Shown here one piece after another: positions 17,358-26,471 of a stretch of DNA of 64,000 nt. The notes under the pieces are model-generated. The model did no database searches. It was not told the origin of the DNA and saw nothing but the letters and a program-made list of their open reading frames with translations. Each line of letters begins with the position of its first letter. Positions within the stretch are counted from its first letter, which is position 1. Source of the DNA: TMED23 sp964566055 (GTDB lineage: Bacteria; Pseudomonadota; Alphaproteobacteria; Rhodospirillales; UBA2165); assembly GCA_964566055.1 (NCBI GenBank), contig CAZMHI010000021.1:1-64000 (forward strand), written 5' to 3'. Position numbers and translations under genes: made by a program.

Positions 17358-18665
17358 TTATTTCATGCCCAAGGCGGTCGGCAACCATAGGGCAAGGGCC
17401 GGGAATAGAATGATCAATGTGATGCGGACGATATCAGCATAGAAGAACGGCAGGATACCCCGAAAAATAGTCTTTAAAGCGATGTCTTTGGCGGTGCCAT
17501 AGATAACAAACACATTCATACCGATGGGCGGCGTGATCATGCCAACTTCCATCACCATAACCAGGATGACGCCCCACCAAATCGGGTTGTAGCCGAGCCC
17601 GATCACCAGCGGAAAAACAAACGGCATGGTGATCAGCATGGCGGCGACGGTATCAAAAACGCTGCCGAGGATGAGATATATCAGCATCAGCACAAATATT
17701 ATTGCCAGCGGTGATAAATTGGCTTCGGTGATAAGGCTGGTAAGAGCCGCCGGCATACGCGTGTCGGCGATAAAAAAGGAAAAGATCGAAGCGCCAGCAA
17801 TAATGATATAAATCATCGCTGTATTCAGCGCCGCATCTCGCACTACATCGTACAATACGGGGATTGAGAACTTGCCGCGAAATAAGGTGAACAGAAAGGC
17901 CATCACCGCACCGAGAGCTGCGGCCTCGTTGACGGTAAACACGCCGCCATAGATGCCGCCGATAACTGATATGAGCAGCACCAGCACGCCCCAGCTTTCT
18001 TTGACCACTTGCCAGCGTTCTGACCACGGCGTTACCTCACCGGCCGGGCCTGCCTCGGGGTTGAGGCGAACAACGATGGCGATGGCGAGGAAATGCATGG
18101 CAATAGCGGTGGCTGCCGGAACCAGGGCTGCGATAAATAAAGTGATGACAAACTGCTCGGTCAAGAACGCATAGATCACCATGATAATCGATGGCGGGAT
18201 CAGCATGCCGAGTGTGCCGCCCGCGGCAATTGAGCCGGTCGCTAATGAGGGCGCATAATTGTGCCTGAGCATTTCCGGCAGGGCGACCCGACCCATGGTG
18301 GCAGCCGTTGCCAATGATGACCCGCAGACCGCACCGAAACCAGCGCAGCCGCCGATAGTTGCCAAGGCCAAACCGCCCCGGCGATGGCCGATAAAGGCAT
18401 TCGCGAGCTTGTAGATATCCGCCGACAATCCTGAGGCGCCGGCGAAGCTGCCCATTAAAAGAAAGAGGGGGATGACGGCGAGTTCGAGGCTGGCAAAAAC
18501 CTCAGCGGTTTCCGTTGCCGCCAAAGTAATCGAAGCGCCGAAATTATTCAGAAGACCATAGCCAATAATGCCCGCGACTCCCATGGAAATGCCGATAGGT
18601 ACATGCAGCAAGATCAACACGAACATGCCGAGTAACCCGAGAATGGCCATCAAAATGGGATCCAT
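17358..18665 (-). CDS. dctM: TRAP transporter large permease (DctM)
   Basis: 435-residue, 12-TM DctM-family permease. The chosen start (MDPILMAILGLLGMFVLILL) lies 8 bases after the small permease stop. Characteristic segments include GCAGFGAVCGSSLATAATMG, GGTLGMLIPPSIIMVIYA and the final PPIGMNVFVIYG. It moves the solute delivered by the periplasmic binding protein using an ion gradient. An open frame continues upstream of this start, but it overlaps the small permease gene and is not needed. Confidence 0.95.
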   Translation of the reverse strand: MDPILMAILGLLGMFVLILLHVPIGISMGVAGIIGYGLLNNFGASITLAATETAEVFASLELAVIPLFLLMGSFAGASGLSADIYKLANAFIGHRRGGLALATIGGCAGFGAVCGSSLATAATMGRVALPEMLRHNYAPSLATGSIAAGGTLGMLIPPSIIMVIYAFLTEQFVITLFIAALVPAATAIAMHFLAIAIVVRLNPEAGPAGEVTPWSERWQVVKESWGVLVLLISVIGGIYGGVFTVNEAAALGAVMAFLFTLFRGKFSIPVLYDVVRDAALNTAMIYIIIAGASIFSFFIADTRMPAALTSLITEANLSPLAIIFVLMLIYLILGSVFDTVAAMLITMPFVFPLVIGLGYNPIWWGVILVMVMEVGMITPPIGMNVFVIYGTAKDIALKTIFRGILPFFYADIVRITLIILFPALALWLPTALGMK

Positions 18666-18673
18666 GGCGCTGC

Positions 18674-19180
18674 TTACTCCGAACCTTTGGGGGCGCGCAA
18701 AATGACACGCAGCAAGACCAGCAGCTGAACGGGCACACAGAAAATAACGAAGCCCGTCACTACCCACCAATAAGGGGCGACGACGATACCGATGATCCAG
18801 GTCGTTTCACCAGCTGCGGCAAGCTCCTTTGTGTAGCCGATAAACTGCCAGCTCATGAGAGTGAAAAAACCAAGCGTTATGACAGCCGCAAATATATCAA
18901 AAGCCAGATGCCAGGCTGGGCCAAACCATTTGCCTAAAAATTCAATGGAGATATGGTAACGCTCAATCAGAGCAGCCGGCAGAAAGGTTGCCGTCATAAT
19001 GGCGACTGCCAATCGCGCAACTTCGGCAAAACCATCAATCGGCGCCGAGAACAGCCAACGCAGCATGACATCCGAAATAGTCGCTAAAGCAAGGACGACA
19101 AAGCCTAAAATACCGAGAAGTGAGAGCGTCCGGGCAATCCGGCCGCCCCACTCATCGGCTTGTGAAATAGCGTTAGTCAT
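18674..19180 (-). CDS. dctQ: TRAP transporter small permease (DctQ)
   Basis: 168 residues with four hydrophobic helices (for example LSLLGILGFVVLALATISDV and VAPYWWVVTGFVIFCVPVQL) and the DctQ motif of a conserved Trp and Arg near the first periplasmic turn (DVMLRWLF). It lies between dctP and dctM with short spacers, one operon reading dctP-dctQ-dctM. Confidence 0.92.
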   Translation of the reverse strand: MTNAISQADEWGGRIARTLSLLGILGFVVLALATISDVMLRWLFSAPIDGFAEVARLAVAIMTATFLPAALIERYHISIEFLGKWFGPAWHLAFDIFAAVITLGFFTLMSWQFIGYTKELAAAGETTWIIGIVVAPYWWVVTGFVIFCVPVQLLVLLRVILRAPKGSE

Positions 19181-19203
19181 CTTTGCTATTCAAGCAGTTC
19201 AAG

Positions 19204-20232
19204 CTATTTACCGGCACGTATTGCTTTAACTTCAGCCCGCACAGCAGCCAATAGTTTTTTGCGCCGGTCACTTTTAGCGGCCCAGGCATCGACAACTCCC
19301 GCCATTTTCGCATCAAACTTTTTCTGCTCGCTGTCAGATAAACGCGTTACCGTCAGGTCAGGATTTTTGTCTGAAATCTTGCGCAAAAATAAATGAGCGC
19401 CATCGTGGGCTTTAACGAAATTATTGATCGCCGGTTGACCACGGTGCTTGAGAATGGCTTTGCGGCCGGCTGCTGGCAGTCCTTCAAAGATTTTTTTGTT
19501 CATAACTGTTGCCAGCATTGCCGTGCCAAAAAGTCCACTGCTTTTGTTGCTCAACAAGGTGTACTTGGCAACATCTTTGGTCCGAAAGGCATAGTGACCG
19601 TTAAACTCGATGGTTACGCCATCAAGGATGCCCCGGCTGATATTTTCGGCCACTTTGGTAATTGGCATGCCCACGCCGGTTGCGCCAAGCGCTTTAACCG
19701 TGGCGCCAAATACCGGACCGGCGACCCTAATTTTCATACCTTTGAAATCGGCCAGTTTGGTAACTTTATTTTTTGAATGCAGAAAGTAGGGGTGGGTTTG
19801 CGTCATCGTCAGAACGACCATGTTTTCATAGCCGCGCAGCATGCCTTTTTGGAACAAACGCCAAGAAGTATTGGAACCCTCTTTGACATTGAAAAATAAA
19901 CCCGGCAGCTCAAACACGTCATTGTCCGGGAAGCGGCCTGGAGTGTATGACGGAATGATAAAGGAAATATCTACCACGCCATCAAGCGCCAATTTTAGCT
20001 GGGCGCGCGGGTTTCTGCCTAACGAGCCGCCTGGGAAGGTATCAATTTGGATGGTACCTTCGGAGTCTTTACTGGCCCCATCGGCGAAAGGTACAAACAT
20101 GGCTTTATAGGTTGGCTCTTTTACCGGTGTAAATATTGCAAATTTTAGTTTTTTGGGGGCCGCCATGGCCTCCCAAGCGGAACCAAGTGCGATGATCGCG
20201 GCAAGAACGCTAATGGTAATAGTTTTTAACAT
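19204..20232 (-). CDS. dctP: TRAP transporter periplasmic solute-binding protein (DctP)
   Basis: 342 residues with a Sec signal peptide (hydrophobic core ITISVLAAIIALGSA, cleavage after AMA). The DctP fold shows FPGGSLGRNPRAQLKLALDG, GMKIRVAGPVFGATVKALGA with the carboxylate-binding Arg, and EFNGHYAFRTKDVAKYT. It captures an organic acid in the periplasm for DctQM. The promoter region holds a diverged class-1 element, which suggests co-regulation with the degradation genes and that the imported acid is their substrate (inference). Confidence 0.95.
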   Translation of the reverse strand: MLKTITISVLAAIIALGSAWEAMAAPKKLKFAIFTPVKEPTYKAMFVPFADGASKDSEGTIQIDTFPGGSLGRNPRAQLKLALDGVVDISFIIPSYTPGRFPDNDVFELPGLFFNVKEGSNTSWRLFQKGMLRGYENMVVLTMTQTHPYFLHSKNKVTKLADFKGMKIRVAGPVFGATVKALGATGVGMPITKVAENISRGILDGVTIEFNGHYAFRTKDVAKYTLLSNKSSGLFGTAMLATVMNKKIFEGLPAAGRKAILKHRGQPAINNFVKAHDGAHLFLRKISDKNPDLTVTRLSDSEQKKFDAKMAGVVDAWAAKSDRRKKLLAAVRAEVKAIRAGK

Positions 20233-20273
20233 GATAACTCTCCCTAGTCGGTTACGTGTTCAAAATAATCCGT

Positions 20274-20320
20274 ATTACATTATATAAAATTTATTACATA
20301 TATTGAAATACATCAATATG
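20274..20320. promoter_or_regulatory. Class-1 operator-like element, copy C (diverged)
   Basis: About 38 of 47 bases match copy A in the same orientation, including TTACATTATATAA, TTATTACATAT, TTGAAA and CAATATG. It lies in the promoter of the TRAP operon, about 45-90 bases upstream of the dctP start. Confidence 0.55.
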
Positions 20321-20341
20321 AATCGTGATGGTATCTATTCC

Positions 20342-21331
20342 TCAACGTAAATAATCCAGGCAGCCGGTATCCGCTAAAATCTCGTTAAGCGCTGCATTAT
20401 CTGCGGCTGCCTGATAGCGATCTCTCAGATCACCCAAGGAGCGGGCATGATATCTCTGCGCTGACTGGGTATAAGTTTCACCATTAAGCTCGACCGAGAA
20501 AGTTTCTTCATCGGCAGTGATCGCCTCGGCATTGGCCGTCGACCAGGGCAGGAAATAAGATCCAGCATCGGTAAGTAAAGGCTCCAAAGTTGGCTGGAGG
20601 CTCTGCCAATCCTCAAACGGGCCGTCATTGCGGGGTGATGTCATGCGGTAAACCCATTGCAAGATGTTGGGCATGATTGATCGAATAAGTGAACCGGCGG
20701 TTGGGTCAAGCGCCATTTCGTAAACCTGGAGGCCAAGGCCGAAATCGGCAAAAGCCGGACGGTCGCCAAACAAGTAAAGCCTGTTTTCTAAATGGGGTTC
20801 CAGTATTTCCAATAACCGGTTCAGGTAATTTGAAAGCAAGGGCGCCGTCTCCGCATTGGAGCCAACCAGAATGAGCCGCCCCGCCATTCTCTTGAGAATT
20901 TTATCTGCTAATTTATCAATTTCGGCCTGATCACCGTAAGGCAATATCTCCCGGGCGAGTATATGGGAGCCGGCAAGCCTGTCTGCTTCGGATACCCAGC
21001 GATGATGAAACATTAATTTCATCCCCCATTCATCGCCATATTCTTCGATGAGTGCCGACAGAAAGGCGAGGGTCGGGTCCTCCGGATGAACGGAAGGTTC
21101 CGGAAAAACCTGCTCCATTTCTTCGATCACCGGCGTAGTATCCTGCAGGGTTTTGCCATCCGGTGCGACCACCAGTGGGATCAGCGGTAAACGGGTTAAT
21201 TTTTGATATTCTTCTTCATTTTGGAAGCGCTGTAACCATTCATGCGGAATTTTCTTATAGCGGAAATAAGCTCGCATTTTGACCGAGTAAGGCGACATCT
21301 CCGCGCCGAATATTCTGTACTCATTACTCAT
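20342..21331 (-). CDS. Glutathione S-transferase-like protein
   Basis: 329 residues from MSNEYRIFGAEMSPYSVKMR. The N-terminal thioredoxin fold (about 1-80) has a Ser in the active-site turn (MSPYSVKMRAYFRYKKIPHE) and the cis-Pro region (RLPLIPLVVAPDGKTLQDTT). The C-terminal part is an all-helical GST domain extended to about 250 residues, longer than typical GSTs. The substrate is unknown; detoxification or glutathione-dependent isomerisation of a pathway intermediate is possible. It is divergent from the second acyl-CoA ligase across a class-2 operator-like element. An upstream ATG at 21388 would add 19 residues without GST similarity. Confidence 0.82.
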   Translation of the reverse strand: MSNEYRIFGAEMSPYSVKMRAYFRYKKIPHEWLQRFQNEEEYQKLTRLPLIPLVVAPDGKTLQDTTPVIEEMEQVFPEPSVHPEDPTLAFLSALIEEYGDEWGMKLMFHHRWVSEADRLAGSHILAREILPYGDQAEIDKLADKILKRMAGRLILVGSNAETAPLLSNYLNRLLEILEPHLENRLYLFGDRPAFADFGLGLQVYEMALDPTAGSLIRSIMPNILQWVYRMTSPRNDGPFEDWQSLQPTLEPLLTDAGSYFLPWSTANAEAITADEETFSVELNGETYTQSAQRYHARSLGDLRDRYQAAADNAALNEILADTGCLDYLR

Positions 21332-21416
21332 CGCTGCTTCCTGGCCATTTAGCGTTGCTAAACTGTTTTGATTGGCTGCAAACACCAAAAATGATTGTTG
21401 AATAGTTGTCTAATTT

Positions 21417-21440
21417 GCAATAGATTAATTATTATGCAAT
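21417..21440. promoter_or_regulatory. Class-2 operator-like element, copy D
   Basis: 24 bp starting GCAATAGATTA and ending TATGCAAT, between the divergent GST and acyl-CoA ligase 2 genes. About 19 of 25 bases match the element at 26368-26391 when one extra 5' base is included. Partial dyad: TTGCA and TGCAA at the two ends. Confidence 0.55.
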
Positions 21441-21484
21441 CTAAATATAAAGTCAATAAGGCGTAAGCTGGGGAACAGCAATAA

Positions 21485-23026
21485 ATGACAAATCATAATT
21501 TTCACGCTCTGACACCCGATATTCAAGCCGCCGCAATCACCACGGTAGGTCGGATTTTCGCTGAACGTGCGAAGCGCGATCAAAATCGCGAGGCGATTGA
21601 AATGGGCGCGCGCGCACTTACTTATGGTGAACTGAATGATCGCGTAAACCGGCTAGCCAATGCATTGCTAGAGAAAGGTATTCAGCGGCAGGACCGGATC
21701 GGTTTATTGTCGCATAATTCAATTGAGTATTTGGAAGTCATCATGGCGGCAGCCAAAATCGGGGCTATCGTCTGTTGTCAAAATTGGCGGCTGGCGCCAG
21801 CGGAACTGACCCATTGCATTAATCTGGTTGAGCCAAAGATCATCATCAGACAGCCGGAGTTGGCTGGTCTGCTGGAAACTACAAATTTGGTGCCACACCA
21901 ATCAATTGATTTGGGGGGCGAGTATGAAGCGCTGCTCGCCAAGGCTTCAACAAATGAACCAAGCCAACCCGTGGCCAGCGAAGATGGTCTCATTGTGCTT
22001 TATACCAGTGGCACTACCGGACTGCCCAAGGGTGCTGTCATCAGTCACCGGGCGATGGTTACCCGGACCATGGTCTATGCGGCGGAGCTAAACGTACCGT
22101 CCACAGATACTTTTTTTGCCTGGTCACCTCTGTTTCATATGGGAGCCGCGGACCAATCCATTGCCACCTTGCTTCGAGGCGGCAAGGTGTTTGTCACTGA
22201 TGGCTTTGAGCTTGAGCTGATGTTGCCGGCCTTGGCGCACAACAGAACGCAATGGTTCAGTCTGCTGCCGGGCATCATCGAAAACCTGATTGAGGCGGTG
22301 AAGTCAACAAAACCGAAGATGCTGGGGGTTGGTCTGGTTGGTGGCATGGCGGATTTAATCACCCCCGACCAGATCGGTGAAGTATCGGAATTATTCCAAG
22401 CGCCTTATTTAAACACCTTTGGCTCGACCGAAACCGGTATGCCGCCCGCTACCGGCGGTCTTATCCCGATTGGTGTGGTGCCGGAGAGCCTGGCCAAGCG
22501 GCAATCCGGCTATTGCGAAGTGCGATTGATCGATCTTGATGATCAGGATGTTGCTGATGGTGAGCCCGGTGAAGTGGTGGTGCGCGGACCGACCCTCTTT
22601 AGCGGCTACGTTAAAAATCCTGAAACCAATGAGCGCGACTTCCGGGATGGCTGGTTCCATATGGGAGATGTTATGCGGCGCAATCCGGACGGCACTTTGG
22701 ATTTCGTTGATCGGGTTAAATATATGATCAAGTCGGGGGGCGAAAATATTTATCCGGCTGAGATTGAAAAGGCTATCATGACCGATGCGCGGGTCAGTGA
22801 AGCAGCAGTAATCAAAAAGCCGGATGACAAATGGGGCGAAGTGCCGGTTGCTGTTGTTGCCCGGCGTGATGATAGTCTTAGCGAAGAAGACGTTGTCGAA
22901 ATATGTCTGCAAAAGCTCGCCCGCTATAAGCGGCCAAAAGAAGTGCACTTTATTTCAGCTGACCAGTTTCCCCGCAGTACGACCGGAAAAATCCAGCGTA
23001 ACGTGCTGGAAAAGCAATTAACTTAG
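21485..23026 (+). CDS. AMP-dependent acyl-CoA ligase 2
   Basis: 513 residues, ANL superfamily. P-loop IVLYTSGTTGLPKGAVISH, FGSTETGMP (A5 region), GWFHMGDVMRRNPDG, the hinge VDRVKYMIKSGGENIYPAEI and the catalytic Lys in PRSTTGKIQRN. It activates a carboxylic acid to an acyl-CoA. It is closer to medium-chain or aromatic acid ligases than ligase 1 is; the substrate cannot be read from sequence. It converges with the acyl-CoA dehydrogenase operon downstream. Confidence 0.93.
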   Translation: MTNHNFHALTPDIQAAAITTVGRIFAERAKRDQNREAIEMGARALTYGELNDRVNRLANALLEKGIQRQDRIGLLSHNSIEYLEVIMAAAKIGAIVCCQNWRLAPAELTHCINLVEPKIIIRQPELAGLLETTNLVPHQSIDLGGEYEALLAKASTNEPSQPVASEDGLIVLYTSGTTGLPKGAVISHRAMVTRTMVYAAELNVPSTDTFFAWSPLFHMGAADQSIATLLRGGKVFVTDGFELELMLPALAHNRTQWFSLLPGIIENLIEAVKSTKPKMLGVGLVGGMADLITPDQIGEVSELFQAPYLNTFGSTETGMPPATGGLIPIGVVPESLAKRQSGYCEVRLIDLDDQDVADGEPGEVVVRGPTLFSGYVKNPETNERDFRDGWFHMGDVMRRNPDGTLDFVDRVKYMIKSGGENIYPAEIEKAIMTDARVSEAAVIKKPDDKWGEVPVAVVARRDDSLSEEDVVEICLQKLARYKRPKEVHFISADQFPRSTTGKIQRNVLEKQLT

Positions 23027-23030
23027 CAGA

Positions 23031-24239
23031 TTACTTTTTGGGTCCGGTCGGCAAATCCTTAAACGGCACATCTTTGTCTACCCGGATATCCGCGGGCAGG
23101 CCGAGGACCCGCTCGGCAATAATATTGCGCATAATTTCATTGGTGCCGCCGGCCACCTGGGAGACTGGCGCAAACAGGAAGGAGTCCTGAAAAGCTGCCG
23201 CCATTGGGGCCAGTTCCGGATCCATTATATTGCCTCCCATGCCGATTAAATCCATACCGTAGGAGGCAATTTCCTGCTGTTTTTCAGCACCGACGAGTTT
23301 GATAATCGAAGCTTCCGGCCCGGGTTGGGCACCTTGAGACAGCGCCGTGAATAAACGAAAGTTGGTATATTTAAGTCCCTGGCAGGTCACATACCAATCA
23401 ACCAGTTTTTCTCTGACAGCTGCATTTTTAAGCGCTGGCTCACCATTAACTTCGAGGCTCCGGGCCAAGGTGAATATTTCTTCAAAATCCGGACCGCCGG
23501 CATGGCTGACAGCCATACGTTCGTTCATCAGGGTGGTTAGGGCCACTTTCCAGCCCTGACCGATGTCGCCCAGCCGCTGACTATCCGGAACGCGCAGATC
23601 GTCGAAAAACACTTCGCAAAAATGCGAGTCGCCAGTGATCTGTTTGATCGGCCGGCATTCGATGCCGGGAGATTTCATATCGATAAAGAAAAACGTCATG
23701 CCTGCGTGTTTGGGTGCCTCAAAATCCGAGCGCGCCAGTAAGATGCCGAAATCAGCCGTGTCAGCAAAAGAAGTCCAGATCTTTTGGCCATTGATGACCC
23801 ATTCATCGCCGTCCTGCTCGGCCTTTGTTCTGATCCCCGCCAAATCGGACCCGGCGGCTGGTTCCGAGAACAATTGACACCACAGCTCCTCACCGCGCAA
23901 AGCGGGTTCAACATAGCGCGCAAGCTGTTCTTCGCTCGCATAGGCGAACAGCGTTGGGATACACATGCCGAGACCAACCCGAAAGACGTTAAAAACCAGC
24001 TCGTAATGGCGCTCTTCCTGGTCATAAATAACTTGTTGAATGTCGCTGCCGCCACGGCCACCGAATTTAGTCGGCCAGGTGATCGCTGCATAACCGGCAT
24101 CAGCCTTGATGGCTTGCCACTCTTTGGCGTTCTTACGGCTGAAGGAATCCCGGGTGCGGTATTTGTCGCCATATTGCTCGAGAAACGCTCTGACCTCGGC
24201 GCGGAATTCAGCTTCTTCAGGGGTGTCGTTGAAATCCAT
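23031..24239 (-). CDS. Acyl-CoA dehydrogenase (first of pair 2)
   Basis: 402 residues with the full flavin-binding signature LWCQLFSEPAAGSDLAGIRT and the C-terminal VAGGTNEIMRNIIAERVLGL. It is last in the operon NMO-like / dehydrogenase / dehydrogenase, 5 bases after the previous gene. With its neighbour it repeats the pair architecture seen at 10002-12356, again one complete and one less conserved subunit. Confidence 0.93.
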   Translation of the reverse strand: MDFNDTPEEAEFRAEVRAFLEQYGDKYRTRDSFSRKNAKEWQAIKADAGYAAITWPTKFGGRGGSDIQQVIYDQEERHYELVFNVFRVGLGMCIPTLFAYASEEQLARYVEPALRGEELWCQLFSEPAAGSDLAGIRTKAEQDGDEWVINGQKIWTSFADTADFGILLARSDFEAPKHAGMTFFFIDMKSPGIECRPIKQITGDSHFCEVFFDDLRVPDSQRLGDIGQGWKVALTTLMNERMAVSHAGGPDFEEIFTLARSLEVNGEPALKNAAVREKLVDWYVTCQGLKYTNFRLFTALSQGAQPGPEASIIKLVGAEKQQEIASYGMDLIGMGGNIMDPELAPMAAAFQDSFLFAPVSQVAGGTNEIMRNIIAERVLGLPADIRVDKDVPFKDLPTGPKK

Positions 24240-24244
24240 CTAAT

Positions 24245-25363
24245 TCACCCCGCGAAAGCTTGCTGTTCTAGCTGGCTCATCAGCTGCTCTTGCCAATAAA
24301 GCGGGCCACCGATTTCCAAGCCTAAGGATTTGGCGCGCCGAAAATACATTTGGCAGTTGGCCTCCCAAGTAATCCCCATACCACCATGGGTCTGGATGTT
24401 TTCCCGCGCCGCCAATTGGAAAGCTTTACTGGCTGAAAGATGAGCCGTGGCGGCAGCTTGCGAAAGTTCGGCGGGATTTTCATCTAGTGCCCAAGCACCA
24501 AAATAGGCATTGGATCGCGCCAGCTCGCACGCAATATAGACATTGGCGAGCTTGTGCTTAACTGCCTGGAAAGAACCAATAGGCCGGCCAAAGGCGTAGC
24601 GTTCAAGAGCATAGTCCCGGGCCATCTCCAAACAAGTCTGGGCGCCGCCAAGCTGCTCGAAGGCTAGAATTATCGCTGCCTGATCCAGCAGGTTTTGAAC
24701 CGACGGCCAGCCCTGCCAGGCCTCACTCAGCGGTTCAACCTCAACATTGTCAAAGCTGAGAGAGACAGTGTTACGGGAAGGATCAACTGTTTCATTCTCT
24801 GTTGAAGTGATGCCGGATGTGTTCAGATCACAAAAATAGAGACTGATGTTGCCCGCCTCGTCACGCGCGACAATGACGGCAAAATCGGCAATCGAGCCAT
24901 CCGTCATTGGATATTTCTTGCCGTTCAATCGCCCGTTTTCAACTCTGGCTTCGATGCGGTCTTGGCTGGGATCGCCAACGCCTTCGGCCAAGGCAAGAGT
25001 GCCGATAACTTCCCCTGCAGCCAACTTGGGCAGGAGATCACTTTTTTGCGTTTCGCTGCCATGGGCGCAAATCGCGCTCGTTGCCAGGGAAACCGAGGTT
25101 GAAAAGGGTACCGGAGCCAGCACGCGGCCAATCTCCTCAGCCAGGACACAGAGCACTTCGGCGCCCATTTCAATGCCGCCGAATTCTTTCGGGATGCCGG
25201 CGCCAAGCCAGCCGAGCTCCGCCATCGACTTCCAGAGCTCGGCGTCATATTGAATTTCTTTATCGAAGACCCGCCGGATGGCGGTCAAAGGCGAGTTTTC
25301 GCGGAGGAAATCTCGAGCCGTATTGGCCACCGCCTTAGCGTCTTCTGAAATATCAAAATTCAT
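24245..25363 (-). CDS. Acyl-CoA dehydrogenase (second of pair 2)
   Basis: 372 residues, acyl-CoA dehydrogenase fold with N-terminal MNFDISEDAKAVANTARDF, the middle segment IGTLALAEGVGDPSQDRIEA lacking the usual SEP signature, and C-terminal IQTHGGMGITWEANCQMYFR. Likely the partner subunit of the downstream dehydrogenase. It lies 4 bases after the NMO-like gene. Confidence 0.91.
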   Translation of the reverse strand: MNFDISEDAKAVANTARDFLRENSPLTAIRRVFDKEIQYDAELWKSMAELGWLGAGIPKEFGGIEMGAEVLCVLAEEIGRVLAPVPFSTSVSLATSAICAHGSETQKSDLLPKLAAGEVIGTLALAEGVGDPSQDRIEARVENGRLNGKKYPMTDGSIADFAVIVARDEAGNISLYFCDLNTSGITSTENETVDPSRNTVSLSFDNVEVEPLSEAWQGWPSVQNLLDQAAIILAFEQLGGAQTCLEMARDYALERYAFGRPIGSFQAVKHKLANVYIACELARSNAYFGAWALDENPAELSQAAATAHLSASKAFQLAARENIQTHGGMGITWEANCQMYFRRAKSLGLEIGGPLYWQEQLMSQLEQQAFAG

Positions 25364-25367
25364 CGGC

Positions 25368-26300
25368 TTAAGCTGTCACTCTACCCACAGCTGCTTGGTA
25401 TTCGGCTTTCATTTTGGCGACAAGTTTAGCGGTCGGCAGAATCTCATCAATATCCGAAACCCCGTGACCCGCCGACCAAATATCTTTCCAGGCATGCTTA
25501 TCGGGATTGAGGTCTTTGCCGAAATCGATTTCCTTATCCGGCAAATTCTCCGGATCAAGCCCGGCATCAAGAATGCTTTGGCGCATAAAGTTACCATGAA
25601 CGCCGGAAAAGGCATTGGTATAAACAATGTCATTTAATTTGCTGTCGACGATCATTTGCTTATTAGGCTGATCGGCATAGGCTTCCTCGGTGGCGACAAA
25701 GCGTGTGCCGACATAGGCAAAATCAGCACCGGCCGCACGGGCGGCTGCTACATGGGCCCCATTGGTAAGCGAGCCGGCCAGGGCGATATAGCCATTAAAG
25801 AAACTGCGGACTTCGCTTAGTAAGGCAAACGGACTTGCGAGACCGCCATGACCACCGGCACCGGCAGCGACCAATACCAGGCCATCGACGCCGGCCTCAA
25901 CGGCTTTTCTGGCGTGACGGGCGTTGATCACATCATGAAAAACTTTGCCGCCATAGCTGTGAACACCATCTATTACTTCTTTAGCCGCACCCAAAGACGT
26001 TAACAGCAGCGGCACTTCGTGTTTGATGCAGATTTCCAGATCAGGTGCGACACGAGGATTTGATTTGTGAACGATTAAATTGACGCCGTAAGTTCTCTGC
26101 TGGCAGTCCAGCTGGTCAAATTCAGAATTAATTTGCACCAGCCATTCTTCAAATCCCTCAGAGGTTCTTTGGTTGAGAGCGGGGAAGGAGCCGATAATGC
26201 CATTGGCGCATCCCGCTACAACCAAATCCACACCGGAGGCCAAAAACATTGGTGCGGCAATGACCGGAAATTCCACCTTGTCGAAAATATTGTTTTTCAT
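25368..26300 (-). CDS. Nitronate monooxygenase / 2-nitropropane dioxygenase-family FMN protein
   Basis: 310-residue TIM-barrel FMN protein. Family features: PVIAAPMFLASGVDLVVAGC at the N-terminus, the glycine-rich VDGLVLVAAGAGGHGG phosphate-binding segment, and IALAGSLTNGAHVAAARAAGADFAYVGTRF. The family includes nitronate monooxygenases and FMN enoyl reductases; the genetic context (acyl-CoA dehydrogenases, ligase) favours a role on a CoA-bound intermediate rather than nitroalkanes (inference). First gene of its operon, divergent from the second IclR regulator. Confidence 0.88.
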   Translation of the reverse strand: MKNNIFDKVEFPVIAAPMFLASGVDLVVAGCANGIIGSFPALNQRTSEGFEEWLVQINSEFDQLDCQQRTYGVNLIVHKSNPRVAPDLEICIKHEVPLLLTSLGAAKEVIDGVHSYGGKVFHDVINARHARKAVEAGVDGLVLVAAGAGGHGGLASPFALLSEVRSFFNGYIALAGSLTNGAHVAAARAAGADFAYVGTRFVATEEAYADQPNKQMIVDSKLNDIVYTNAFSGVHGNFMRQSILDAGLDPENLPDKEIDFGKDLNPDKHAWKDIWSAGHGVSDIDEILPTAKLVAKMKAEYQAAVGRVTA

Positions 26301-26356
26301 CTGAACTCCCAGTAATTACGAATGGCATCTAGTAAATTTTACAAGTATCTGTTAAG

Positions 26357-26391
26357 TTGCTTATATAGCAATAAATTGTATAATATGCAAT
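26357..26391. promoter_or_regulatory. Class-2 operator-like element, copy E, with adjacent dyad
   Basis: TTGCTTATATAGCAA (dyad TTGCT/AGCAA) is followed at once by a 24-bp sequence (26368-26391) resembling 21417-21440. It also reads as the dyad ATTGTATA-A-TATGCAAT. It lies between the divergent NMO-like operon and IclR gene 2, so autoregulation by that IclR protein is plausible. Confidence 0.55.
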
Positions 26392-26471
26392 AATTTACAT
26401 TAAGATGAATTGCTCTATTATCGCCGTTAATTGAAGTGTAATTTTTAATTCATGGATGAAAAAACCGGCTC

